Shown here one piece after another: positions 1 to 9,082 of a DNA stretch of 64,000 nucleotides. Every line of letters begins with the position of its first letter. Position 1 is the stretch's first letter. This DNA comes from Paracoccus haematequi (lineage in GTDB: Bacteria > Pseudomonadota > Alphaproteobacteria > Rhodobacterales > Rhodobacteraceae). The notes under the pieces are model-generated. The model was not told where the DNA came from. It did no database searches and worked only from the letters and a program-made list of their open reading frames with translations. The stretch spans positions 62,001 through 126,000 of the forward strand of contig CAMCVS010000008.1 of the NCBI GenBank assembly GCA_945881965.1, written 5' to 3'. The position numbers and the translations under genes were made by a program.

Positions 1-1219
1 TATGCGTGGCAAACTGCGGATAAATCCGGTCGGTCATCGCCAACAGCCGCCCCGCCTGCACCATGTAACTCACATCGGTCGCGGGCTTGGCGGTGAACAC
101 CGGGAACGTCTGCAACCCATCGACCTGCGCGCGTTTCACCTCTGAATCCCAATAGGCGCCCTTGACCAGCCGCACCATGATGCGCCGGTCCAGCCCTGCG
201 GCCAGCGCCGCCAGCCAGTCGATGACCGCCCCCGCCCGCTTGCCATAGGCCTGCACAACCACGCCGAACCCGTCCCAGCCCGCCAACTGGGGATCAGCCA
301 GCACGGCGGCGATCACGTCCAGCGACAGGTCCAGCCGGTCGGCCTCTTCGGCGTCGATGTTCAGCCCCATCCGGGCATCCCGCGCCAGCCGCGCCAAGGC
401 AATTGTCGCAGGCACCAGTTCCGCCATCACGCGGTCACGTTGCGCCACCTCGTAACGCGGATGCAGTGCCGACAGCTTGATCGAAATGCCGGGATTGGCG
501 CGGATATCCGCACCGTTCGCGCTGGCCCCCAAGCGCCGGATCGCCGCCGCATAGGCCGCGTGATAGCGCGCGGCATCATCCGCCGTCATCGCCGCCTCGC
601 CCAGCATGTCATAGGAATAGGTATATCCCTTGGCCGCCCGGTCGCGCCCGCGCCGCACGGCAGCGTCAATCGTCTCGCCCAGCACAAACTGCCCGCCCAG
701 CTCCTTCATCGCGCGCGCCACGGCGGTGCGGATCACGGGTTCACCCAGCCGCTTGACCGCGCCCTGCAACACGGCGGCCAGCCCCGGCCCATCGCCCTCG
801 CGCAACACCCGCCCCGTCAGCATCAAAGCCCAGGTGGAGGCGTTGACAAGGCTGGACGCCGACCGCCCCAGATGCGCGCCCCAGGCGGCGGGGGCGATCT
901 TGTCCTCGATCAGCGCGTCGATGGTATCGCGATCCGGCACCCGCAGCAGCGCCTCGGCCAGACACATCAGCGCGACGCCTTCCTGCGTGGACAGGCCATA
1001 TTCGGCTAGGAACACCTCCATCAGGCCGGGATTGGCCGCGCCACGCACCGCGCGCACCAAATCGGCCCCGCGCGCCGCCGCCCGCGCCCGCGTGGCGGGA
1101 TCAGGGGCCTGCGCCAGCAAATCGGCCAACATGGCCGCTTCGGGCGTGTGGCGGGCGGTGCGGATTGTGTCGCGAAGCGCAGTCAGGGTCATGGCGGCCT
1201 CTGGATTGGGATGGCTCAT
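1..1219 (-). CDS. putA: Bifunctional proline dehydrogenase / delta-1-pyrroline-5-carboxylate dehydrogenase PutA, N-terminal part
   Basis: The reverse strand is open from the ATG at 1219 to the window edge (about 406 codons), so only the N-terminal third is present. The visible protein holds the helical arm and the start of the FAD-binding proline dehydrogenase barrel, with PutA-typical stretches KGYTYSYDMLGEAAMT, NPGISIKLSALHPRYE and RLVKGAYWDSEVKRAQ. PutA oxidises proline to glutamate in two steps, passing electrons to the quinone pool and then to NAD. A second in-frame ATG lies at 1192. The gene is divergent from an Lrp-type regulator 88 bp away, the usual putA-putR pairing in alphaproteobacteria, so proline induction through that regulator is expected. 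The P5C dehydrogenase half lies outside the window. Confidence 0.96.
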   Translation of the reverse strand, partial: MSHPNPEAAMTLTALRDTIRTARHTPEAAMLADLLAQAPDPATRARAAARGADLVRAVRGAANPGLMEVFLAEYGLSTQEGVALMCLAEALLRVPDRDTIDALIEDKIAPAAWGAHLGRSASSLVNASTWALMLTGRVLREGDGPGLAAVLQGAVKRLGEPVIRTAVARAMKELGGQFVLGETIDAAVRRGRDRAAKGYTYSYDMLGEAAMTADDAARYHAAYAAAIRRLGASANGADIRANPGISIKLSALHPRYEVAQRDRVMAELVPATIALARLARDARMGLNIDAEEADRLDLSLDVIAAVLADPQLAGWDGFGVVVQAYGKRAGAVIDWLAALAAGLDRRIMVRLVKGAYWDSEVKRAQVDGLQTFPVFTAKPATDVSYMVQAGRLLAMTDRIYPQFATH

Positions 1220-1307
1220 CCTAGCAAACACCGCGCAGGCGTTTTTCCCGTAGATCGCCACGCAACAGGCCGATAGGCTGAAATCGCGCCCTACCACAGG
1301 TCATCCC

Positions 1308-1778
1308 ATGCCAATCCTCGATCATGACAGCCCGCTTGACCCTATCGACACCCGCATCCTGCGCACACTCGCCGCTGACGGCAGGCTGTCCGTCACCGAC
1401 CTGGCCCGCACTGTCGGTCTGTCGAAAAGCCCCACCCAGGTGCGCCTGAAACGGCTGGAGGACGCGGGCTATATCCACGGCTACCGCGCCGTGCTGAACC
1501 CCGCAGCACTTGGCCTGACCCATGTTGCCTTCGCCGAGGTCAAACTGACCGATACCACCGAAAAGGCGCTCGCCGCTTTCAACCGCGCGGTCATGGCGGT
1601 GCCCGAAATCGAAGAATGTCACATGATCGCGGGCTCTTTCGATTACCTGCTGAAGGTCCGCTCCCGCGATATCCAAAGCTATCGCCGCATCCTGGGCGAG
1701 GTGATATCAAGCCTGCCCCATGTCGGGTCCACCTCGACCCATGTCTCGATGGAGGCCGTCAAGGAAACCGGGCTCTGA
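1308..1778 (+). CDS. putR: Lrp/AsnC-family regulator, probable activator of putA (PutR)
   Basis: A 156-residue Lrp/AsnC protein. An N-terminal winged helix-turn-helix (about residues 12-60, LDPIDTRILRTLAADGRLSV onward) is followed by an effector-binding alpha/beta domain (about 75-150) with the family pattern of a conserved acidic segment (PEIEECHMIAGSFDYLLKVR). It is divergently transcribed from putA, the arrangement of PutR, which activates proline dehydrogenase in the presence of proline in Rhodobacter and Agrobacterium. The 88 bp between the two genes must contain both promoters and the regulator site. A repeat-type hairpin follows immediately. Family assignment is certain; the target rests on position. 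Confidence 0.9.
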   Translation: MPILDHDSPLDPIDTRILRTLAADGRLSVTDLARTVGLSKSPTQVRLKRLEDAGYIHGYRAVLNPAALGLTHVAFAEVKLTDTTEKALAAFNRAVMAVPEIEECHMIAGSFDYLLKVRSRDIQSYRRILGEVISSLPHVGSTSTHVSMEAVKETGL

Positions 1779-1786
1779 CGTTCCCA

Positions 1787-1845
1787 TTCATTTTGCCATA
1801 AATACCTCCGGGGGGAGCGTAGCGGGGGGCTGCCCCCCCCTCTGC
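1787..1845 (+). repeat. Gene-end repeat with GGGGGGC/GCCCCCC hairpin (copy 1)
   Basis: Just after the Lrp stop codon the sequence reads TTCATTTTGCC, AAATAC, CTCCGGGGGG, then a stem GGGGGGC (1824-1830), one T, GCCCCCC (1832-1838). A clearly related copy lies at 27187-27245 in reverse orientation. The C/G stem has no following T-run, so if it stops transcription it is not a classic intrinsic terminator. Confidence 0.7.
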
Positions 1846-1850
1846 CTGCA

Positions 1851-2930
1851 TCACAGGCGCAGGTCGCGCAAGATCGACTCGGTATCCGCCCCCGGCGCGC
1901 GGGGGGCCGATGGTGCGGCGGCGGGGGTGGCGGAAAAACGCGGTGCGGGGGCGGCCTGCAACACGCCGTCCACCCGCAGGAAGGTGCCGCGCGCGGCCAT
2001 ATGGGGGTGATGTTCCGCCTCGGCCAATGTCAGCACCGGTGCGACGCAGGCATCGCTGCCATCAAAGATCGCCTCCCATTCCGCGCGGGTCTTTTGCGCG
2101 AATACGGCGGCATAATCCGCCCGCCGCTGGCCCCAGGTGGCCGGGTCGTTCTGATCGGCGCGATGGGTGTCGGGCAGACCTGCACGCGCGACAAGCTCGG
2201 CAAAGAATTGCGGCTCCAGCGGGCCGACCGCGATATGCTGTCCGTCGGCGGTGGCATAACAGCGATAGAACGGCGCGCCGCCGTCCAAGAGGTTCGCTTC
2301 GCGCGCCTCGGCCCACTGCCCGCGCGCGTGGAAGGTGTGCAGCAGCCCCATCAGCGCAGGCACGCCATCGACCATCGCGGCATCGACGACCTGCCCCTGC
2401 CCGGTGCGACTGCGGGAAAACAGCGCGGCAAGGATGCCGAACACCAGAAACATCGTGCCGCCGCCGTAATCTGCCACCAGATTCAAGGGCGGCACCGGGT
2501 GATCCCCAGGCCCGATCATCGCCAAGGCCCCGGTCAGCGCCAGATAATTGATGTCATGCCCCGCCGTTTGCGCCAGCGGGCCGTCCTGCCCCCAGCCGGT
2601 CATGCGCGCGAACACCAGACCGGGATTGGCGGCCAGACAGGCCTCCGGCCCCAGCCCCAGCTTTTCCATCACGCCGGGGCGGAAGCCTTCGATCACCACA
2701 TCCGCCCCCGCGATCAGCGCGCGCGCCGCCGCCAGCCCCTCGGGCGATTTCAGGTTCAGCACCACCGACCGCTTGCCGCGCCGGTTGATATCGGTCGTAT
2801 CCGCAGGCCCCGCCGCGCGGTCGATCACAATGACGTCGGCGCCCTGATCCGCCAGCAACTGCCCCGCCAGTGGCGCAGGCCCCAGCCCCGCCATCTCGAT
2901 GATGCGCAATCCGTGCAATGGTCCCGGCAT
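1851..2930 (-). CDS. CaiB/BaiF-family CoA-transferase (alpha-methylacyl-CoA racemase-like)
   Basis: A family III CoA-transferase of 359 residues. The start was set at the ATG at 2930 (MPGPLHGLRIIEMAGLGPAP) because a GGAGGAC ribosome site precedes it and the family always begins at this point; the frame is open 69 bp further upstream. Family signatures are the opening LxGLRIIEMA, LLADQGADVIVID, NRRGKRSVVLNLKSPEG, VVIEGFRPGVMEKLGLGPE and the C-terminal AEAEHHPHMAARGTF. LVFARMTGWGQDGP and TAGHDINYLALTGAL resemble alpha-methylacyl-CoA racemase (Amacr) more than formyl-CoA transferase. Likely role: epimerising or transferring CoA on branched acyl groups for beta-oxidation. Substrate cannot be read from the sequence. 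Confidence 0.9.
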   Translation of the reverse strand: MPGPLHGLRIIEMAGLGPAPLAGQLLADQGADVIVIDRAAGPADTTDINRRGKRSVVLNLKSPEGLAAARALIAGADVVIEGFRPGVMEKLGLGPEACLAANPGLVFARMTGWGQDGPLAQTAGHDINYLALTGALAMIGPGDHPVPPLNLVADYGGGTMFLVFGILAALFSRSRTGQGQVVDAAMVDGVPALMGLLHTFHARGQWAEAREANLLDGGAPFYRCYATADGQHIAVGPLEPQFFAELVARAGLPDTHRADQNDPATWGQRRADYAAVFAQKTRAEWEAIFDGSDACVAPVLTLAEAEHHPHMAARGTFLRVDGVLQAAPAPRFSATPAAAPSAPRAPGADTESILRDLRL

Positions 2931-2985
2931 GCTGTCCTCCGCTTTGCAGGCAGCATGGCGGGGGACGCGCAACGGGTAAAGGGCT

Positions 2986-3008
2986 GGCGGGTTAATCACC
3001 CGCCCTAC
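2986..3008. repeat. Palindromic repeat ending CCGCCCTAC
   Basis: Stem GGCGGGT (2986-2992), loop TAATC, stem ACCCGCC (2998-3004), then CTAC. Read on the other strand it begins GTAGGGCGGGTG, matching the two elements at 56982-57043 that begin GTAGGGCGGATG. It sits between the CoA-transferase start and tRNA-Thr. Confidence 0.6.
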
Positions 3009-3029
3009 GAACCGCGCGAAAATGATGAA

Positions 3030-3105
3030 TGGTGCCCCCAGACGGACTCGAACCGCCGACCCGCTGATTACAAATCAGCCGCTCTACCAGCTGAGCTATA
3101 GAGGC
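3030..3105 (-). tRNA. tRNA-Thr (anticodon TGT)
   Basis: Reading the reverse strand from 3105, the acceptor GCCTCTA pairs with the 3' end GGGGGC region, the D arm carries AGCTCAGCTGGTAGAGC, the anticodon stem CTGAT/ATCAG encloses the loop TTTGTAA with anticodon TGT, and the T arm carries GGTTCGAGTCC. The discriminator A and an encoded CCA (3030-3032) complete a 76-nt tRNA. Confidence 0.97.
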
Positions 3106-3117
3106 ATGGTCCCCCGT

Positions 3118-4824
3118 TTACGCGGGTGGGCGGGGCTGTGCAAGGGTTTCGCGATTGGCGCGCGCCAGCAGCAGCACAGCGATCAGCCCGACGGCGATCA
3201 CCAGCACGGCGGCAGGGGCGGCGGTGCCGAGGTTCTCGAGGCTTGCCTCGTCATGCACCCGTGTGGCCAGCGTGTTGAAGTTGAACGGGCGCAGCAACAG
3301 CGTCGCGGGCAGTTCCTTGACGCAATCGACGAAGACCAGCAGCAGCGCCGAGGCGAGTGATCCCCGGATCAGCGGTGCATAGACGTCGCGCAGCACAGCC
3401 CCACCAGAGCGCCCCAAGGATCGCGCCGCCATCGGCAGCGACGGCGACACCCGGCCCATCGCGGCATCGGCCGCCCCTTGGGCGATGGCAAAGAACCGCA
3501 CACTATAGGCGATCACCAAAGCGCTGGCCGACCCGGTCAGGATCAGGCCGATGTCGCGGCCTGTCGCTGCCTCGACCGCATCGGCAATCACATGATCCAG
3601 CCCCGCTAGCGGGATCAACAGCCCCACGCCCAGCACCGCCCCCGGCGCGGCATAGCCGATGGTGGTGACCGGCAATAGCAGGCGCGGCAGGCGGCGGCCC
3701 GACAGGCGCACGCCGTAGACCATGAACGTGCCCGCCAGCACGGTCAGCACGGCGGCGATCCCGCCCACGGTGACGGTGTTCAGCGCAGCCCGGTAAAGCG
3801 CGGGATCAAGCCAGCGGTCCGCCTTGGCCAGCGCATGGCCCAGAATGACGCCCGTGGGCAACACAAAGCCCACCAGAAACGGCAGCAGGCACAGCGCCAT
3901 AGCGGCCCACCCTGCCCATCCCGTCAGCACGGCGCGGTCCACCGGGCGATGCCGCGCCGACAGGTTGAAGAACTGTTGCCGCGCGCGGCTGGCGCGTTCC
4001 AGCGCCACCAAGAGGATCACCACCGCCAGCACCACGCAGGCGATCTGCGCCGCGCCGCCCGCGTTCGACCCGTCCAGCCAGACGCTGAAGATGCCCGTGG
4101 TCAGGGTTTGCACTGCGAAATAATCCACCGTGCCGAAATCATTGACGGTTTCCATCATCACGATGGCCACCCCCGCCGCAATCGCCGGACGCGCCAACGG
4201 CAGGCCGATCCTGCGGAACCGCGCCCAAGCGCCTGCACCCAAGGATGTGGCGACCTCTTCGGCCGAGGCCGATTGTTCGCGGAACGCGGCGCGGGCCAAG
4301 AGGTAGACATAGGGGTAAAGCGCCGCCGCCAGCACGATCACCGCCGCCCCCATCGACCGCACCGGCGGGAACCAGTAATCGCGCGACGTCTGCCAGCCTG
4401 TCACCTCGCGGAGCGCCGTCTGGACGGGGCCGGCAAATTCCAGAAAATCCACCAGCGCATAGGCCCCCACATAGGCCGGGATCGCCAGCGGCAAGAGCAG
4501 TGCCCATTCCAGCACGCCCGCCAGCGGAAACCGATAGCGCGCCACCAGCCACGCCGCCCCCGTGCCCATCACCCCCGCCAGCGCACCGACCGACAGCATC
4601 AGAACACCCGTGTTCCACAGGTAGCGCGGCAGGGTGGTGGCGATCAGATGCGGCCAGATATTGTCGCGCGGAAACAGCGCGATCCACACCACCGCAAGGA
4701 TGGGCAGCAACACGGCGGCGGCGATCACGATGGCCCCCGTGCTCCAGAATGACGGCCAGGAAAGGCGCAAGGTCGGGCGCATGATCGGGCTCGGAGCGCG
4801 GCGGTGGATCGGATAATCTGTCAT
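3118..4824 (-). CDS. Ferric iron ABC transporter permease (FbpB/AfuB type, two fused permease units)
   Basis: A 568-residue inner-membrane protein with about twelve hydrophobic segments in two homologous halves, the architecture of FbpB/SfuB/AfuB permeases that move Fe(III) delivered by a periplasmic binding protein. Each half carries a cytoplasmic coupling loop of the EAA type: around EQSASAEEVATSLGAGAWARFRRI in the first and AAMGRVSPSLPMAARSLG in the second. The ATG at 4824 (MTDYPIHRRAPSP) was chosen over the longer open frame to 4920 because the extra 32 residues are not membrane-protein-like. The binding protein and ATPase genes are not in this window. No clear Fur, Irr or RirA site was recognised in the 124-bp divergent upstream region. 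Confidence 0.9.
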   Translation of the reverse strand: MTDYPIHRRAPSPIMRPTLRLSWPSFWSTGAIVIAAAVLLPILAVVWIALFPRDNIWPHLIATTLPRYLWNTGVLMLSVGALAGVMGTGAAWLVARYRFPLAGVLEWALLLPLAIPAYVGAYALVDFLEFAGPVQTALREVTGWQTSRDYWFPPVRSMGAAVIVLAAALYPYVYLLARAAFREQSASAEEVATSLGAGAWARFRRIGLPLARPAIAAGVAIVMMETVNDFGTVDYFAVQTLTTGIFSVWLDGSNAGGAAQIACVVLAVVILLVALERASRARQQFFNLSARHRPVDRAVLTGWAGWAAMALCLLPFLVGFVLPTGVILGHALAKADRWLDPALYRAALNTVTVGGIAAVLTVLAGTFMVYGVRLSGRRLPRLLLPVTTIGYAAPGAVLGVGLLIPLAGLDHVIADAVEAATGRDIGLILTGSASALVIAYSVRFFAIAQGAADAAMGRVSPSLPMAARSLGRSGGAVLRDVYAPLIRGSLASALLLVFVDCVKELPATLLLRPFNFNTLATRVHDEASLENLGTAAPAAVLVIAVGLIAVLLLARANRETLAQPRPPA

Positions 4825-4948
4825 CGCCGCCCCCGTCCCTGTTCCTGTCGCCTGCTCTTGTCGACCGCTGCTGTTGCAAAGCGGTTTGACTGTGCGAAAG
4901 CGCCCGCATATCTGACCCACAGATAACTGTCAGGACGGACAGCGCAAG

Positions 4949-5833
4949 ATGCAGATCGTGCTTCACGTGGGCGCGCATGTCACGGACGAAGGCCGCCTTC
5001 TGAAGGGCCTCATGCGCAATGCTGCACCCTTTGCCGCGCGCGGCATCGCGGTGCCGCCGCCGTCGCGCTATCGCACTTTGCTGCGCGATGCGATGACGGC
5101 ACTGGGGCCGGGGGCGACGCCGCATCCCGACGCCCGCGCGATGGTGCTGGCGCAATTGCTGGACGCGGGCCAACCCGAACCGGAACGCCTGATCCTGTCG
5201 CAGGAAAACCTGTTCGCCTTTCCATCGCATGTGATCGAAGGCGGGGTGCTGTATCGCCGCGCGGCGGAACGGCTTGCGGCGCTGGCGCGGCTGTTTCCGG
5301 GCGACAGCATCGAAGTGTTCCTCGGGCTGCGCAACCCGGCCAGCTTTCTGCCCGCGCTGGCCGCCCAAGCCGACCGGGTGAAATTCGACGCCCAGCTGGC
5401 GCGCACCGATGTCTATGAATTATCGTGGTCGCGCATGATCATGGACCTGCGCAGCGCCTTGCCGCAGATCGACATCACCGTCTGGGCCAACGAGGATACG
5501 CCGCTGATCTGGGGCAGCCTCTTGCGCGAGATGGCGGGCATCGAACCCAATGTGAAAATCAGCGGTGCCTTTGACCTGTTGTCGGAAATCATGACCAAAG
5601 AAGGCATGATCCGCTTCCGCGCCTATCTGAAAACCCAGACCGTGATGACGGAAATGCAAAAACGCCGGGTGATTTCGGCGTTTCTGGACAAGTTCGCCCG
5701 CCCCGACCAGATCGAACAGGTCGTCGATCTGCCCGGCTGGACCGATGATCTGGTGGCCGATGTGACCGAGAGTTACGAGGAAGACCTCTATCAGATCGCG
5801 CGCATCCCAGGTGTCACGCTGATCGCGCCGTAG
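4949..5833 (+). CDS. Conserved hypothetical protein, possible divergent sulfotransferase fold
   Basis: A 294-residue soluble protein that I do not recognise by name. It starts MQIVLHVGAHVTDEG, which resembles the strand-loop-helix start of sulfotransferases (typically LHIGxxKTGTT), but the Lys-Thr phosphosulfate-binding residues are replaced. A second feature, SIEVFLGLRNPASFLPALAAQ (about 115-135), resembles the RdPlxxxxS segment that binds the 3'-phosphate in that family. The rest is mixed alpha/beta with a charged C-terminal helix region. No signal peptide. It is divergent from the iron permease and convergent with gapR. Sulfotransferase-like ancestry is inference; enzymatic activity is doubtful. 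Confidence 0.7.
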   Translation: MQIVLHVGAHVTDEGRLLKGLMRNAAPFAARGIAVPPPSRYRTLLRDAMTALGPGATPHPDARAMVLAQLLDAGQPEPERLILSQENLFAFPSHVIEGGVLYRRAAERLAALARLFPGDSIEVFLGLRNPASFLPALAAQADRVKFDAQLARTDVYELSWSRMIMDLRSALPQIDITVWANEDTPLIWGSLLREMAGIEPNVKISGAFDLLSEIMTKEGMIRFRAYLKTQTVMTEMQKRRVISAFLDKFARPDQIEQVVDLPGWTDDLVADVTESYEEDLYQIARIPGVTLIAP

Positions 5834-5846
5834 CCTCGCCCGCGCG

Positions 5847-6107
5847 TCAGATCATGCCCAAGGCGTTCAGATACAGCTCCATCACCGCTTCTTCCTCGGC
5901 CAGATCGTCGCGGTCGCGTTTCCGGCGCGCGATGATCTTGCGCAACACCTTGGTGTCGTATCCGCGGCCCTTGGCCTCGGCCATGACCTCTTTCAACTGA
6001 TCGGCGATGTCCTTTTTCTCGGCCTCCAGCCGCTCGTAGCGTTCGATGAAGGCGCGCAGTTCATCGGCGGCGACAGACGAGGCAACATCGAGCACGGGAT
6101 CGGTCAT
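5847..6107 (-). CDS. gapR: GapR nucleoid-associated protein (DUF2312)
   Basis: An 86-residue, highly charged all-helical protein. From residue 13 it matches the DUF2312/GapR family: [39 protein letters not shown], then an acidic segment and [11 protein letters not shown] at the C-terminus. In Caulobacter GapR is an essential protein that clamps overtwisted AT-rich DNA ahead of replication and transcription and stimulates topoisomerases. The start at 6107 (MTDPVL) follows GAAAGGACCCCGCG, which supplies a plausible ribosome site; the longer open frame to 6389 runs into non-coding-like sequence. It is a single-gene unit divergent from a small membrane protein. Confidence 0.93.
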   Translation of the reverse strand: MTDPVLDVASSVAADELRAFIERYERLEAEKKDIADQLKEVMAEAKGRGYDTKVLRKIIARRKRDRDDLAEEEAVMELYLNALGMI

Positions 6108-6257
6108 CGCGGGGTCCTTTCGGGGCCAATTGATCTGATCGGCTGTGACTAGCGCCCACCCGCAAAGGCCGCAAGGGGGACTGACGGAGGGCCGCCAGCG
6201 TTGCCGCGCGGCCAAGCCCATGCTAGGCGCGGCGCGTATGAAGCGGGAGAGCGGCGC

Positions 6258-6473
6258 ATGGGCTGGCTGATCTGGACGGGGGCGGCGATTTCCGCAGCGG
6301 GGCTGTGCGGCCTGATGTGGACCATCGTCGTGGTGGCGCGCGCGCGGGGACGCGGGATGGATGACACCGCCATGCGCGCCGTGGTGCAAAAGATGATCCC
6401 GGTCAACATGGGGGCGCTCATGCTGTCGGTGATGGGGCTGATGGCGGTGATTGTAGGTATCTCGCTGGGATAA
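6258..6473 (+). CDS. Small two-helix membrane protein
   Basis: A 71-residue protein with two hydrophobic segments (about 3-24, [20 protein letters not shown], and 49-70, [20 protein letters not shown]) joined by a basic, polar loop. The start was placed at the ATG at 6258 because the frame upstream is Arg-rich and GC-rich without membrane character, and GGAGAG lies 7 bases before it. Small proteins of this layout are common in Rhodobacterales genomes without known function. It lies between divergent gapR and the convergent fatty-acid oxidation gene. Confidence 0.65.
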   Translation: MGWLIWTGAAISAAGLCGLMWTIVVVARARGRGMDDTAMRAVVQKMIPVNMGALMLSVMGLMAVIVGISLG

Positions 6474-6480
6474 GGCGCGC

Positions 6481-8673
6481 TTAGTCCGGGATGCGGCGGC
6501 GGTGGCGGCCCAGCTTGTTCAGGGCATCGAACGTCTCGCCATTCTTGGCCAGCGCGGCAAATCCCGGATCGGGGTCATACAACACCGGGTCCGTCTCGGC
6601 CAGACGGCGCAACAGGCGGCTGATCTCGAACATGCCCACCATGTCGGCGGCCTTCATCGGGCCGCCCCGCCCACGCGGAAATCCGTATCCCAGCACCATG
6701 ATCATGTCGATGTCGGACGGGCGCAGCGCGATTTCGGCGCGCAACAACCGCGCGCCTTCGTTGGCCAGCGCCGCCAGCGCGCGCAGCACGATCTCGGCCG
6801 GGTCCAGCCCTGGATCGGACTGCGCGGTGGCGGGCAACAACCCGCGCAGGCGCGGATCATGATGCGCCACCTCGCCGTGCCAGCGGTAGAAACCCAGTTC
6901 GACGGCGCGGCCCTTGCGGCCATCCTCGACCAGACGGCGCAGCAGCATCAGATGGGCCTGTGGCACCCGGACGCCATCACGCGCCAGCAACCCGCCGCGC
7001 GACAGTGCCAGGTCCAGCCCGATCCGGTCCAACCCGGCCAGCGGCGCATGGGCAAAGCCGTAATCCAGCAGGGCGGCGTCAATCGCGGCGGGGGAAACGC
7101 CGATCTGGATCATCCCGGCCAACGCATCGCGCAGGGCCGCCTGCATCCGTTCGCCAATGCCGCCCGCGCCGCCCGCGCTGCGCACCGGATGCTTGCCCAG
7201 CGCCTGCGCCAGACCCACCGCGCGCGCCAGCGCGGCAGGCGAGGTTGCGCGCGAAATCACGATTTCCGCGAGCGGGTTCGTCTGCGCCGGCCCGTGGAAA
7301 TGCAGCGCCAGCACATCGACCGGGCGGCGCGAGGCCTGTGCCATGGGCGCAATCGCCTGTAGCAGCGAGTTCGTCGCCAGCACCGTCCCCGGCCGGGTGG
7401 CCTCTGCCAGCGCGGCAAAGACCTGTGCCTTGGTCTGGGGCGCTTCGGCCACCGCCTCGATCACCAGCCCGGCATTGGCCAGCAAACGCAGATCGCTGGT
7501 CGGCAGCAGCCGCAGCCGCGCCGCCCCGCTGGGCGGATCGGGCAGCGCGGCCAGCCGTGCGGCGGCGTCGGCCAGGGCTTCGGCGTTGCGTTCAAACTGG
7601 ATCACCTGCAATCCAGCCGCCAGCGCCGCCGCGACAATCCCCGCCGCCGCCGGTCCGCCCCCCACCACGCCGATGGTATCGGGGGCCTGAATTTTCTGGC
7701 CGACCAATTCGGGCATGTTCACCGCGCGGCGTTCGGCGAAATGCGCATGCAAAAGCCCGTGCAGGTCGTCGGACGCCAGACAATCCTCATGCGCCACGCG
7801 TTCAAACGCGCGCCCCTGCGCGGGCGGCAACAGCAGCGCCGCCTCGACGCAATCGACAATGCGCGTGGCGGGGGCAACGGATGCGATGGTGGCAGGCGCG
7901 TTGCGCGCAGCCGTCACGGCCGCGATATAGTCTGTCGGATCGGCGAACCCGTCGCTGCGGTCATCGGGGCGGGTGAAAGACGGTGTCGCGCGCAGCAGCG
8001 CGATGGCGGCAGGCACCGGATGCGGGGTGATGGCGTGAAACAGCCCCGCCATCTCGGGCGCGTTTGCTGGATATTGACGCGGGGTCACCAACAGCGCCAG
8101 CGCGCGCGCCGCCCCGATCAGGCGCGGCAGCCGCTGTGTGCCCCCCGCGCCGGGGATCAGCCCGAACACCAGTTCCGGAAACCCCATCCGCGCCTCGGGG
8201 GCCGCGATCCGGGCATGACAGGACAGCGCCAGTTCCAGCCCCGACCCCAACGCCGCGCCTTCGATGGCGGCCACCACGGGTTTCGGGCTGGCCGCGATCA
8301 GATTGCAGACGGCGTCCATCTGCGGCGCATCGCCAGAGGGATGGTCCAATGTGCGGATATCCAGCCCCAGCGAAAACGCCTTTGGCCCGCCGGTCAGCAC
8401 GATTCCTGTCACCGTGTCATCCGCGATCAGCCGCGTCATCTGCGTCATGATTTCCGTGCGCAGCACTGGCGACAACGCATTCCCCGGCGGCGCATGCAGC
8501 GTCAGCACCGCCACCCCGTCCAGGTTATCCACCCGCGTCACGGTCAGCGCGTCAGTCGAAGCCACGTCCGGGGCCATATCCTTGGCCATATCCGGGGCCA
8601 AATTCGGCGCCTGTGCTGTCGCGGACTGCTTTGACGCCTCTGGCCCTTGCGCGGTCACGGGATACTCGCCCAC
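6481..8673 (-). CDS. Bifunctional enoyl-CoA hydratase / 3-hydroxyacyl-CoA dehydrogenase (FadJ/peroxisomal multifunctional-enzyme type)
   Basis: A 730-residue beta-oxidation enzyme. Residues about 45-230 are the crotonase domain, with the oxyanion-hole region [20 protein letters not shown] and the catalytic-Glu segment [20 protein letters not shown]. About 310-490 is the NAD-binding dehydrogenase domain with the glycine-rich [11 protein letters not shown] (a GxGxxA version) and the catalytic His segment [15 protein letters not shown], followed by GGIGERM. The last 200 residues are two helical dehydrogenase domains. Both active sites look intact. The start is unsure: the listed GTG at 8673 gives a 40-residue Ala/Pro/Asp-rich N-terminus containing a short tandem repeat, and ATG codons downstream at about 8590-8575 would remove it. 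No thiolase partner gene is adjacent. Confidence 0.93.
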   Translation of the reverse strand: MGEYPVTAQGPEASKQSATAQAPNLAPDMAKDMAPDVASTDALTVTRVDNLDGVAVLTLHAPPGNALSPVLRTEIMTQMTRLIADDTVTGIVLTGGPKAFSLGLDIRTLDHPSGDAPQMDAVCNLIAASPKPVVAAIEGAALGSGLELALSCHARIAAPEARMGFPELVFGLIPGAGGTQRLPRLIGAARALALLVTPRQYPANAPEMAGLFHAITPHPVPAAIALLRATPSFTRPDDRSDGFADPTDYIAAVTAARNAPATIASVAPATRIVDCVEAALLLPPAQGRAFERVAHEDCLASDDLHGLLHAHFAERRAVNMPELVGQKIQAPDTIGVVGGGPAAAGIVAAALAAGLQVIQFERNAEALADAAARLAALPDPPSGAARLRLLPTSDLRLLANAGLVIEAVAEAPQTKAQVFAALAEATRPGTVLATNSLLQAIAPMAQASRRPVDVLALHFHGPAQTNPLAEIVISRATSPAALARAVGLAQALGKHPVRSAGGAGGIGERMQAALRDALAGMIQIGVSPAAIDAALLDYGFAHAPLAGLDRIGLDLALSRGGLLARDGVRVPQAHLMLLRRLVEDGRKGRAVELGFYRWHGEVAHHDPRLRGLLPATAQSDPGLDPAEIVLRALAALANEGARLLRAEIALRPSDIDMIMVLGYGFPRGRGGPMKAADMVGMFEISRLLRRLAETDPVLYDPDPGFAALAKNGETFDALNKLGRHRRRIPD
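8567..8600. repeat. 12-bp tandem repeat inside the N-terminus of the hydratase/dehydrogenase gene
   Basis: GGCCATATCC occurs at 8572-8581 and again at 8584-8593, with a decayed third unit (GGGGCCAAATTC) following, a 12-bp period. In protein it reads [13 protein letters not shown]. One of several short tandem duplications in the window. Confidence 0.75.
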
Positions 8674-8761
8674 CTGTCAATAAACCCGGTGGCATTGTGC
8701 AAAGCGTGACGCGACTTGGCAACCCCGTGGCCACGGATCACACCACGAAACCCCGATAAAT

Positions 8762-8778
8762 CAGGCGTTTCCGCCTGT
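8762..8778 (-). terminator. Possible terminator of the 8801-9022 gene
   Basis: On the reverse strand, after the stop codon at 8801, the stem CAGGCG, loop GAAA, CGCCTG is followed by ATTTATC. The stem is short (6 bp) and the T-run weak. Confidence 0.45.
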
Positions 8779-8800
8779 CTGGCCCGATGTGACCGGCCCC

Positions 8801-9022
8801 TTACACCGGCAGATTGTCGAAACCGTCTTCGCAGGCGGCCTCGGACCGTCCGCGCGCCGCGTCGCGTGCAAGACCTGGCTGCGCCGCATTGCCACTGTCG
8901 TGACGCGCGACCAGCGCCTCCAGATCGGCCTGCAACGCCGCGCGCGTGGCGGTACAACCGGCATCAAACCGGGTTTCAAGCGCGCCAATCAGGTCTTTGA
9001 GAACAGTGTCATGGGGTAGCAT
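8801..9022 (-). CDS. Small hypothetical protein downstream of the DksA-like gene
   Basis: A 73-residue open frame, MLPHDTVLKDLIGALETRFD at the start, predicted mostly helical with an acidic C-terminus. Support for it being real: a clear ribosome site AAAAGGAAAGCCC directly before the ATG, the same strand as the DksA-like gene 60 bp upstream, codon third positions rich in G/C, and a small hairpin after its stop. I do not recognise a family. It could be co-transcribed with the DksA-like protein. Confidence 0.55.
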   Translation of the reverse strand: MLPHDTVLKDLIGALETRFDAGCTATRAALQADLEALVARHDSGNAAQPGLARDAARGRSEAACEDGFDNLPV

Positions 9023-9082
9023 GGGCTTTCCTTTTCAGCAGGTTGGCGAAGAACAGAAGCGGCGCGGTCAGTGTCCCACGCG

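Noticed and set aside
4139-5368. 409-codon minus-strand open frame spanning the iron permease 5' end and the neighbouring gene
   Set aside because: Arg/Gly/Ala-rich out-of-phase frame overlapping two well-supported genes on opposite strands.
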